This document shows, piece by piece, positions 34,124 to 40,584 of a DNA stretch of 40,584 nucleotides. The stretch is from Cytophagales bacterium (lineage in GTDB: Bacteria > Bacteroidota > Bacteroidia > Cytophagales > Cyclobacteriaceae): the NCBI GenBank assembly GCA_016124425.1, contig WGNT01000132.1, positions 1 to 40,584 on the forward strand, given 5' to 3'. The position numbers and the translations under genes are program-made. Each line of letters opens with the position of its first letter. Position 1 is the first letter of the stretch. The notes under the pieces were generated by a model. It was not told the origin of the DNA and made no database searches. It worked only from the letters and a program-made list of their open reading frames with translations.

Positions 34124-34154
34124 TTGTTTTTTATAAAACTAATATTTAGCTTTG
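34124..34154 (+). promoter_or_regulatory. Bacteroidota-type promoter for the sugar transferase gene
   Basis: TTG (34124-34126), 20 nt, then TAGCTTTG (34147-34154), an exact TAnnTTTG match. Transcription would begin near 34160, about 80 nt before the ATG at 34240. Confidence 0.5.
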
Positions 34155-34239
34155 AAATGCATTTTTAAAGTTTCAAAAACAATATTCCCGCGACTTAAGT
34201 TTACAAATCGAAACTAATTTGAGTATAATAATTACGTCA

Positions 34240-34944
34240 ATGGAGAATTTTATGGCAGGAGTTCTAATTCAGGAAAAGCAGCCTGCAAGGCTGAGAAGAA
34301 AGAAGAAAGCTTCTTCGGGAAAAATTATACCAGCAAAGTTTTTAAATGGATCCCAAGAGAAAATAAAACGGGGGGTTGATTTCATCACTAGCGTTTTTTT
34401 GTTCATTACCGTTTTTTCTTGGTTGTTCCCTATAATCGGAATCATCATAAAACTGGATTCCAAAGGTCCTGTTTTCTTTAGACAACTTCGTCATGGCAAA
34501 GACAATGTCCCATTTTACTGCTACAAGTTCAGGTCAATGCATGTAAATGGGGAAGCAGATACCAAACAAGCGACGAAAGATGATGCAAGAGTCACTAGAG
34601 TTGGGAAATTTCTAAGAAGGAGTAGTATAGATGAATTGCCCCAATTTATCAACGTTTTGATCGGTGAAATGTCTATCGTGGGCCCTCGACCACATGCCAT
34701 TCCTATGAATGTTAGGTTTTCGGAAGAAATCGACAATTTCATGTATCGACATACGGTAAAACCCGGTATTACTGGATTAGCTCAGGCGAAAGGTTTTAGA
34801 GGAGAAACCAAGGATTTTTACGATATCAACTCAAGATGCAAATTAGACATCTTTTATGTCGATAATTGGTCGCCGATACTTGACATCAAGATTATGATTT
34901 GGACGTTCATTTCCCTTGTCTTAAAAAAGACCGACGTTTACTAG
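34240..34944 (+). CDS. Bacterial sugar transferase (undecaprenyl-phosphate phosphoglycosyltransferase)
   Basis: The protein is about 234 aa of the WbaP/PglC-type phosphoglycosyltransferase family, which starts capsule or exopolysaccharide units on undecaprenyl phosphate. One N-terminal membrane segment (FITSVFLFITVFSWLFPIIG) is followed by FRQLRHGKDNVPFYCYKFRS, RRSSIDELPQFINV with the catalytic Asp-Glu pair, VGPRPHA and KPGITGLAQAKG. A TTG at 34219 is an alternative start. It stands alone, without a polysaccharide gene cluster in view. Its stop lies in a CTAG shared with the convergent symporter gene. Confidence 0.9.
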   Translation: MENFMAGVLIQEKQPARLRRKKKASSGKIIPAKFLNGSQEKIKRGVDFITSVFLFITVFSWLFPIIGIIIKLDSKGPVFFRQLRHGKDNVPFYCYKFRSMHVNGEADTKQATKDDARVTRVGKFLRRSSIDELPQFINVLIGEMSIVGPRPHAIPMNVRFSEEIDNFMYRHTVKPGITGLAQAKGFRGETKDFYDINSRCKLDIFYVDNWSPILDIKIMIWTFISLVLKKTDVY

Positions 34945-36395
34945 TTTTTTTCGGGGCCTATCGACAATATCCCCAAGCCAATAAACATCAGCAAACCGTT
35001 TAGGATTAGGATTTCGAATCCAAAAGAATAGCCCCAAAACCAAGTTTCCGAGTTTTGGGAGATGAAAAACGCAAGGCAAGGAGCCAAAATTGCAGGTACT
35101 GGAACCCACTTATCCTTTACCTGCCGGCGGGAAAAGAGACCAAAGCCATAAAGTCCCAACAAAGGCCCATAGGTATAAGCAGCGATCGTAAATACCGCGT
35201 TTATGACACTTTGGTCATTTATCCAGGCGATTAGAAGAATTACCAAAAACATTACCACGCAAAATCCAAAATGAACACCTTGACGCACCGAGATTTGTTT
35301 CTTTGGTGCGTATTTTTTTTGGATTTCCAGAAAATCAAAACAAAAAGAAGTAGTCAAAGCCGTCAGCGTAGAATCAGCGCTGGAGTAAGCTGCTGCGGTA
35401 ATTCCAAGTACGAAAACAATCCCCGCAAACGGGGAGAAGTAATTGGTGGCAAGCAGCGGATATAATTCATCAGTCTTGGAAGGAATGGAAATCCCCTTCG
35501 CTTCGGCGTAGATGTAAAGTAACACTCCAAAAACCAAGAAGATCAGATTTACGGCAACTAGAATGTTTGTAAACCAGAACATATTCTTTTGGGCATCTTT
35601 CAGGTTTCGGCAGGTAAGGTTCTTCTGCATCATATCTTGGTCCAAGCCGGTCATCACGATTACTATAAAGGCACCTGAGAAAAACTGCTTGAAGAAATTT
35701 GTCCCCTGTTGCCAGTCCCAGTTGAAAATTTTCGAGTTGGGATGCGCAGATACCACGGTGATGAGATCGCCGATCCCACCGATTTTCAGCTCGGCCATGA
35801 CCAGATAAATACTCACTCCGACTGCGCTGAGCATAAAAAACGTCTGTAGGGTATCCGTCCACACCACCGTCTTGATACCGCCTCTAAACGTATACAGCCA
35901 TATAAGCAAGACGGTAATGGCAACAGACACCCAGAAGGGGATTCCCCATTGGTCAAAGAGAATTAATTGCAGCACGCTGGCAACCAAAAACACACGTATA
36001 GACGAACCGAGCGTTCTGGATAAGATGAAAAAAAATGCTCCGGTTTTGTAGGACCAGAAACCGAACCGCTCCTCTAAATAGCTATAAATTGAAATCAAAT
36101 TCAACCGGTAGTAGAGAGGCAGCAGAACTTTGGCGATCACCGCATAGCCAAGGGTATATCCAAGTACCAACTGGAAATAGTAAAAACTAGTGTTTCCTAC
36201 CTCTCCAGGTACCGAGATGAACGTCACTCCTGATAGCGATGCGCCAATCATGCCAAAGGCAACCAGAAACCAAGGTGACTGCCGGTCTCCAGTAAAAAAG
36301 GTATCAGACGAAAGTTTACGGGTTGTGAGCCAGGATATTGTGAACAACATTAAAAAATAGATTGTTATGACTGATAGAATCAAACTTGAATTCAT
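34941..36395 (-). CDS. Sodium:solute symporter (SSS/SLC5 family)
   Basis: The 484-aa membrane protein has about 13 helices of the sodium/solute symporter family. It has the N-terminal FFTGDRQSPWFLVAFGMIGASL, the family region GVTFISVPGEVGNTSFYYFQ, FRGGIKTVVWTDTLQTFFML, GLDQDMMQKNLTCRN and the later AAAYSSADSTLTALTTSF, which carries Na+-site Ser/Thr residues. It imports an unknown small solute with Na+. It diverges from clpS across only 53 nt. Confidence 0.92.
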   Translation of the reverse strand: MNSSLILSVITIYFLMLFTISWLTTRKLSSDTFFTGDRQSPWFLVAFGMIGASLSGVTFISVPGEVGNTSFYYFQLVLGYTLGYAVIAKVLLPLYYRLNLISIYSYLEERFGFWSYKTGAFFFILSRTLGSSIRVFLVASVLQLILFDQWGIPFWVSVAITVLLIWLYTFRGGIKTVVWTDTLQTFFMLSAVGVSIYLVMAELKIGGIGDLITVVSAHPNSKIFNWDWQQGTNFFKQFFSGAFIVIVMTGLDQDMMQKNLTCRNLKDAQKNMFWFTNILVAVNLIFLVFGVLLYIYAEAKGISIPSKTDELYPLLATNYFSPFAGIVFVLGITAAAYSSADSTLTALTTSFCFDFLEIQKKYAPKKQISVRQGVHFGFCVVMFLVILLIAWINDQSVINAVFTIAAYTYGPLLGLYGFGLFSRRQVKDKWVPVPAILAPCLAFFISQNSETWFWGYSFGFEILILNGLLMFIGLGILSIGPEKN

Positions 36396-36448
36396 ATACG
36401 GCGGCGATTGAAAGCGCTAAAGTTGTAATTTATTATTAACTTTGCAAG

Positions 36449-36736
36449 ATGAAACCATTAGAACAATTGATAGAGAACGAGGTAGAGGTGTTACTGGAAG
36501 ACTTGGTCGATCAGGAAGAATACGACTTAATGGTCTTTAACGATGATTTTAATACCTTCGAGCACGTTACTAAAATTTTGATTAAAGTGTGTAAACACAC
36601 AAGCGAACAGGCAGAACAATGTACCCTTATTATCCATTTTAAAGGGAAGTGTTCGGTAAAGAAGGGAAGTGTATCCAAGCTTAAGCCCCTATGCCAGTCG
36701 ATTTTGGATGCGGGGATACAAGCAGCTATAGTTTAA
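36449..36736 (+). CDS. clpS: ATP-dependent Clp protease adaptor
   Basis: The 95-aa ClpS-like adaptor brings N-degron substrates to ClpA/ClpC-ClpP. The core is VFNDDFNTFEHVTKILIKVC, with the NDD motif at residues 31-33, then the QAEQCTLIIHFKG segment, which holds the second binding surface. A TAACTTTG box (36437-36444) ends 4 nt before the ATG and matches TAnnTTTG, so the mRNA could start almost at the start codon; no well-spaced upstream TTTG is visible. recR begins 10 nt downstream. Confidence 0.88.
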   Translation: MKPLEQLIENEVEVLLEDLVDQEEYDLMVFNDDFNTFEHVTKILIKVCKHTSEQAEQCTLIIHFKGKCSVKKGSVSKLKPLCQSILDAGIQAAIV

Positions 36737-36746
36737 TCAGGGCGCT

Positions 36747-37367
36747 GTGAATTTTCCTTCCAGGCTTATAGAAGAAGCGGTTACTGAAATCAGCCGATTA
36801 CCGGGTATTGGTAAGAAAACAGCCTTAAGGTTAACGCTGCACCTGCTCAAGCAGCACGAATCCGTTGCTACGTCACTGTCTCAAGCCATCCTAGATTTAC
36901 GGTTGAAAACGTCCTATTGTCGGGTGTGTCATAACATCTCCGACTCGGAAGTGTGCGCTACTTGTTCCAATCCAAAAAGAGATCGGTCTATTATTTGCGT
37001 CGTAGAGGATATTCCGGATGTATTGGCCATCGAGAACACCTCCCAATACAACGGCTTATACCATATTTTAGGTGGGGTCATTTCGCCCATGCAAGGCCGT
37101 GGCCCGGAAGATATTAAGATATCCTCACTGATGGAACGGGTAGACCACCCGTTGGACCAAGATCTTGTAAAAGAAATTATTCTCGCTCTGCCGGCTACTA
37201 TGGAGGGAGATACGACATCGTTCTATATTGGCAGAAAACTGGAAGCCAAGGGAATAAAAGTCACCACCATAGCAAGGGGAATTCCTGTAGGAGGGGAGTT
37301 GGAGTTCACAGATGAAGTTACGCTGGGACGAAGCATTATTTCCCGTACAAATTATTCCATGCAATAG
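36747..37367 (+). CDS. recR: Recombination mediator protein RecR
   Basis: The 206-aa protein starts at GTG. It has the N-terminal helix-hairpin-helix (ISRLPGIGKKTALRLTLHLL), a C4 zinc finger CRVC/CATC (Cys 58, 61, 70 and 73) and a Toprim domain (ICVVEDIPDVLAIE), plus the C-terminal TTIARGIPVGGELEFTDEVT segment. With RecF/RecO it loads RecA at gaps. The length is normal and it forms a two-gene unit with clpS. A separate promoter for the tRNA gene begins right after its stop. Confidence 0.96.
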   Translation: MNFPSRLIEEAVTEISRLPGIGKKTALRLTLHLLKQHESVATSLSQAILDLRLKTSYCRVCHNISDSEVCATCSNPKRDRSIICVVEDIPDVLAIENTSQYNGLYHILGGVISPMQGRGPEDIKISSLMERVDHPLDQDLVKEIILALPATMEGDTTSFYIGRKLEAKGIKVTTIARGIPVGGELEFTDEVTLGRSIISRTNYSMQ

Positions 37368-37398
37368 TTTGTTGGAGTCGAATACGAACGTATATTTG
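37368..37398 (+). promoter_or_regulatory. Promoter of the tRNA-Ala gene
   Basis: TTTG (37368-37371), 19 nt, then TATATTTG (37391-37398) gives an exact Bacteroidota housekeeping promoter. Transcription would begin near 37404, leaving a leader of about 100 nt to be processed before the tRNA. Confidence 0.65.
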
Positions 37399-37501
37399 CA
37401 GGCTCAAATAAGGGTTTTCGGTCTGTAGTTCTATTTGCTATTTGATCTTTTGGAATCCTAAAAGAGTGTTTAATTGTGAAATACTTTTGGACTATAAAAA
37501 T

Positions 37502-37575
37502 GGGGGATTAGCTCAGTTGGCTAGAGCGCTACACTGGCAGTGTAGAGGTCATCGGTTCGAATCCGTTATCCTCCA
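37502..37575 (+). tRNA. tRNA-Ala (anticodon GGC)
   Basis: A cloverleaf of 74 nt: acceptor GGGGGAT/ATCCTCC with a G-T at the third pair (G3-U70, the identity mark of tRNA-Ala), D arm GCTC/GAGC, anticodon arm CTACA-CTGGCAG-TGTAG with GGC in the loop, and T loop TTCGAAT with one mismatched pair in its stem. The discriminator base is A and no CCA is encoded. A terminator follows at once. Confidence 0.95.
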
Positions 37576-37576
37576 C

Positions 37577-37606
37577 AAAAAGCAGACGTCAACGTCTGCT
37601 TTTTTT
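37577..37606 (+). terminator. Terminator after tRNA-Ala
   Basis: GCAGACG/CGTCTGC with a 4-nt loop, an A-run before it and seven T after it (37600-37606). It is a classical Rho-independent terminator placed 2 nt after the tRNA end. The following 274 nt up to the Gre-like gene hold nothing I can name. Confidence 0.92.
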
Positions 37607-37880
37607 CGTAGTAGCTTATTTTTCTTTTTTTGCGGGTTGTTGTATATATAGACTTTCGAAAGGTCAAAATAAATTTCCGTTTCTCTAAAATTAATGTCTG
37701 TACCTACACGCTAAAAACCATCCTGGCTGCGAGACAATTGCATTGATGTTTTTCCGCAGCGTTTTTGGTAGATCGTTATTGGCAACGTGATGGCGGAACA
37801 AGTAGGCATTATGTGAAAAACAGGCAAAAAGGCGAAGAAAAACAAAAAGGCTGATCTCTTAAAACAAATACAACTAAAAC

Positions 37881-38342
37881 TCAATAAATAGCTTCAATTT
37901 TTATCTTTTTGTCACGAAAAGTGCCGTATTCGCCGACTTTCAGATCCCATAATGCTTGAATGAGCGGAGAGTCCTTAGAGACAAGCTGATAGCTGACGCC
38001 ATCCATCTCCACTTTGCCAAGTGGTACAGAGACCCATATAAATCCTAAAGGAAGCTTGACGAGAGATCCCTCCTGTACTTTGTCGGCATCTCCCATGGAC
38101 ACTGCCTTGAGTAGGTTTTGCATGCGCCGGTAGGACTCCAGTTGTTTGTCGAGGAGCTCCCTACTTTGGTTGATAATCTCCCGTCCAACCTCGTATTTGT
38201 CGCCCGCGGAATTTTTGTCTTCGCCATCAGAGGCTTCCTGTAACTCTAGCAATTGATATTGCACCTCTTTTATTTGCGCTACAAGTGTTTCCTGCGCTTT
38301 TGCCCACAGGGAGATTTTTAATGTTGAAGAGGTTCCATTCAT
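37881..38342 (-). CDS. GreA/GreB-family elongation factor, short Bacteroidota type
   Basis: The 153-aa protein has an N-terminal coiled-coil-like part (VAQIKEVQYQLLELQEASDG, REIINQSRELLDKQLESYRR) and a C-terminal GreA/GreB FKBP-like domain (GSLVKLPLGFIWVSVPLGKV, SKDSPLIQALWDLKVGEYGT, FRDKKIKIEAIY). Classical Gre factors rescue stalled RNA polymerase by RNA cleavage through acidic residues at the coiled-coil tip; here the tip region has EASDGEDK, so activity is possible but unproven. Members of this group are sometimes mislabelled '3-oxoacyl-ACP synthase' (recalled). Confidence 0.82.
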   Translation of the reverse strand: MNGTSSTLKISLWAKAQETLVAQIKEVQYQLLELQEASDGEDKNSAGDKYEVGREIINQSRELLDKQLESYRRMQNLLKAVSMGDADKVQEGSLVKLPLGFIWVSVPLGKVEMDGVSYQLVSKDSPLIQALWDLKVGEYGTFRDKKIKIEAIY

Positions 38343-38549
38343 GGATACAAAGATTCAATTTTTTTATCTGATTTTGCAAAATTCGCCATTAATTTCAAGC
38401 GAATAGTACACATTACTGCACAGCAGCATCTAATTTTTCGTTCGGCACCACTGGGTATCTCGGATTCATCAATTAACTTGCCAAAGAAACCAACTTTACT
38501 GCAAACAGGATACTTTCGAGATCTAGCACACATAAAATCCACTAACATT

Positions 38550-39461
38550 ATGAAATTTCAAGCACTTATCATCGCCGCCGTCATTGTTCTGAACGGATGT
38601 AAAACAGATCCGGCAGTTAATTCCGATATCTTAGCACTTCAAAGTGCCATTTTGGGGAAAATTTCAGAAGTTGAGGGAGATTTCGCCATAGCTTTCCGGA
38701 GTTTGTCGGCCGATAGCACGCAATTATTAATCAACGAAAGGGAGGTTTTTCATGCGGCTAGCACCATGAAGACCCCGGTAATGATTGAGCTTTACAAGCA
38801 AGCGGCTGAAGGTAAATTCAAACTAAGTGATTCTATACCGATCATTAATGAATTCAAGAGCATTGTAGACGGCAGCCTGTACGCTATGGACCTGGGCGTG
38901 GACTCGCAGGAAGAGCTTTATGATCAGATTGGAAAGCGGGCTACGATCTATGACTTGATGTACCAAATGATCATTAAAAGTAGCAACTTGGCCACCAACA
39001 TCCTTATTAAGGAAGTTGGTGCGCCAAACGTGACGAAAAGCATGCGGGATTTGGGTGCTACCGATATTGAAGTACTTCGGGGGGTTGAAGATCAAAAGGC
39101 TTACGACGCCGGCATGAGCAACACCACTACGGCTTTTGATTTGATGGTTATCATGGAATCAATTGCGGAAGGAAGGGCGGTAAACCCTGAAGCTTCCTCC
39201 GAGATGCTCAAGGTGCTGCTGGACCAGTATTTTAAGGACCTTATACCCAAATACCTCCCGGAAGATACCCTTATCGCGCATAAAACAGGTTCCATTACAG
39301 GCGTGCAGCACGATTCGGCCATTGTTGTCCTGCCCGACGGTAAGCGGTATGTTTTAGTGATCCTATCCAAAAATTTAACGGATGTTGCCGCAGGTAAGGA
39401 AGCGATCGCCCAAATCAGCAAAATGATTTATGACTTTGTCTCTGAAATTCAGGCATCTTAA
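38550..39461 (+). CDS. Class A beta-lactamase-like lipoprotein
   Basis: The 303-aa protein starts at the ATG at 38550, which gives a lipoprotein signal with lipobox LNGC (Cys17); the open frame runs further upstream without support. Serine hydrolase motifs: STMK (Ser71, Lys74), SSN (144-146) in place of SDN, Glu180 in RGVEDQKA and KTG (245-247). It could hydrolyse beta-lactams or have a cell-wall role; sequence alone does not decide, and the SSN substitution is unusual for a potent lactamase. A PBP4-type gene follows after 26 nt in the same direction. Confidence 0.88.
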   Translation: MKFQALIIAAVIVLNGCKTDPAVNSDILALQSAILGKISEVEGDFAIAFRSLSADSTQLLINEREVFHAASTMKTPVMIELYKQAAEGKFKLSDSIPIINEFKSIVDGSLYAMDLGVDSQEELYDQIGKRATIYDLMYQMIIKSSNLATNILIKEVGAPNVTKSMRDLGATDIEVLRGVEDQKAYDAGMSNTTTAFDLMVIMESIAEGRAVNPEASSEMLKVLLDQYFKDLIPKYLPEDTLIAHKTGSITGVQHDSAIVVLPDGKRYVLVILSKNLTDVAAGKEAIAQISKMIYDFVSEIQAS

Positions 39462-39487
39462 TTTTCCCCAACCACTTTCAACGCAAC

Positions 39488-40584
39488 ATGAAAACACGTC
39501 TATTCTATTTGCTATTGCTTTTTTCTTCCTGTACGGTACAACGCATACAACAGGCCATAGATCGTTCGGATGTTTTTAACCGTTCAGGGTTTACCGGCTT
39601 TATGCTCTTTGATCCCTCTACAAGCAAAACGCTGCATGCAGTAAACGAGGATATCTATTTTGTGCCTGCTTCCAACACCAAGCTTTTTACATTTTACACC
39701 GCCTATAAAATCCTTGGTGACAGCGTTAATGCACTTAATGTCGTCGAAAAAGGGGATTCACTTATTTTTTGGGGTACCGGTGATCCTTCTTTGCTTCATC
39801 CTGACTTTCACTCGGAGGCCGCTTTGGATGTGCTTCGAGCGACTGATAAGAAGCTCTTTTTTGCTGACAACAGCCATCAGGTCACGCCCAACGGACCCGG
39901 TTGGTCTTGGAGTTGGTATACCTATTATTTTGGTGCGGAGCGCTCAGCCCTGCCGATATATGGCAACGTAGTCCGGTTTGGGCGAGGAGAGGAAGATGGT
40001 GAACTCCATATTTATCCGGATTATTTTAGAAAAAACATCCTTCCGCTACCGGAGATGGTTAGCCGACAACCGATTCGGGATCAAAATCGCAACTTGTACA
40101 GGGTTCCCTTTTTCTGGAAGCAGTCTGATACATTTCAGACTGACAAGCCGTTTCTTACTTCTGCAAGGCTCACGGTAACCCTACTGGAAGAGGCTCTTGG
40201 GAAATCTATAGAGGTGATTCCTTTTAAAACCGTTGCAGGCCAACGACCCTTGAAAATTAAAGGAATCGAAACCGGCAAACTTTACAAGCAAATGATGGAA
40301 GATAGCGATAATTTTTTAGCTGAGCAGCTTATGTTGCTGGTGTCCGACGTGTTATATGATTCGCTGAACTTTGAAGGAGCCGTAAAGCATGCCAAGAAGG
40401 AATTCCTGTCCGACCTAAGTGCTGAACCTCAATGGGCGGATGGCTCAGGCTTGTCAAGTAACAATAAATTTACGCCAAAAAGCATCATTGAGTTGTTGGA
40501 TAAAATTAAGAAGGAGGTTCCAGAGGAACAAATCTTTGACTATTTTCCCGCAGGAGGCAGCAAGGGGACCATAAGAGCTTGGTA
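39488..40584 (+). CDS. D-Ala-D-Ala carboxypeptidase/endopeptidase, PBP4 type (S13), 3' end missing
   Basis: The frame runs from the ATG at 39488 to the window edge, 365 codons, without a stop. It has a lipoprotein-like signal ending FSSC (Cys15), then peptidase S13 motifs: ASNTK (Ser62, Lys65), MEDSDNFLAEQ (the SxN triad) and ADGSGLSSNNKFTP, a family signature; the last residues AGGSKGTIRAW approach the KTG region. It trims or cuts peptidoglycan cross-links in the periplasm. It lies just after the beta-lactamase-like gene, perhaps in one operon. I saw no large inserted domain beyond the usual family architecture. Confidence 0.92.
   Translation, partial: MKTRLFYLLLLFSSCTVQRIQQAIDRSDVFNRSGFTGFMLFDPSTSKTLHAVNEDIYFVPASNTKLFTFYTAYKILGDSVNALNVVEKGDSLIFWGTGDPSLLHPDFHSEAALDVLRATDKKLFFADNSHQVTPNGPGWSWSWYTYYFGAERSALPIYGNVVRFGRGEEDGELHIYPDYFRKNILPLPEMVSRQPIRDQNRNLYRVPFFWKQSDTFQTDKPFLTSARLTVTLLEEALGKSIEVIPFKTVAGQRPLKIKGIETGKLYKQMMEDSDNFLAEQLMLLVSDVLYDSLNFEGAVKHAKKEFLSDLSAEPQWADGSGLSSNNKFTPKSIIELLDKIKKEVPEEQIFDYFPAGGSKGTIRAW

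Noticed and set aside
37442..37651. 69-aa ORF covering the tRNA
   Set aside because: It reads through tRNA-Ala and its terminator, so it is not a protein gene.
38478..38549. N-terminal extension of the beta-lactamase-like gene
   Set aside because: Starting at 38550 gives a clear lipoprotein signal; the extension would bury it.

Overview
The window looks like chromosome of a Bacteroidota bacterium of the order Cytophagales, probably near Cyclobacteriaceae. This is inferred from the gene families: lipoproteins of the six-bladed beta-propeller/DUF4221 type, a thrABC operon with fused aspartokinase-homoserine dehydrogenase, a short Gre-like factor, head-GIN DUF2807 and AAA/DUF4143 ATPases. Several promoters also read TTTG-N19/20-TAnnTTTG, the Bacteroidota housekeeping pattern. 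No species is claimed.

Layout. 1-1113 is the 3' part of rarA. 1288-12600 is an accessory zone: one intact and one decayed AAA/DUF4143 ATPase, two sister Uma2 genes, five propeller lipoprotein genes or remnants, a decayed HipB-like antitoxin, a PIN-like/DUF433 toxin-antitoxin pair, a perfect heptamer array and hairpin-like repeats. Much of this zone is visibly decaying, with frameshifts, in-frame stops and truncations. 12677-16523 is a two-gene catabolic unit (a DUF1080/PA14-like protein and a propeller-cytochrome c fusion) closed by a strong terminator. 16619-23973 holds an unrecognised 349-aa gene, a ChbG/YdjC deacetylase, an ankyrin membrane protein, a kelch / class IV aminotransferase / sulfotransferase-like operon, and a CarboxypepD_reg-like protein. 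24290-25232 is a DoxX-like gene followed by an OhrR-like MarR regulator.

25420-30488 (minus strand) is the complete threonine operon thrA-thrB-thrC. It is preceded by an unlisted 38-codon ORF with 7 Thr in its last 12 residues, a very likely attenuation leader peptide. 30656-36395 holds a hidden 59-aa membrane protein, an NTF2-like and a DUF2807 envelope protein, an SDR, an MscS channel overlapping an alkyltransferase-like protein, a sugar transferase and a Na+/solute symporter. Two convergent pairs here share one CTAG as both stop codons. 36449-37606 has clpS, recR and tRNA-Ala(GGC) with promoter and terminator. 37881 to the end has a Gre-like factor, a class A beta-lactamase-like lipoprotein and a PBP4-type carboxypeptidase cut by the window edge.

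The best leads are the Thr leader peptide, the 49-bp inverted repeat lying over the promoter of the intact AAA ATPase, the 18-bp motif at the same distance before two lipoprotein genes, and the abutting aminotransferase/sulfotransferase pair. No CRISPR array, integrase, transposase or prophage was seen.
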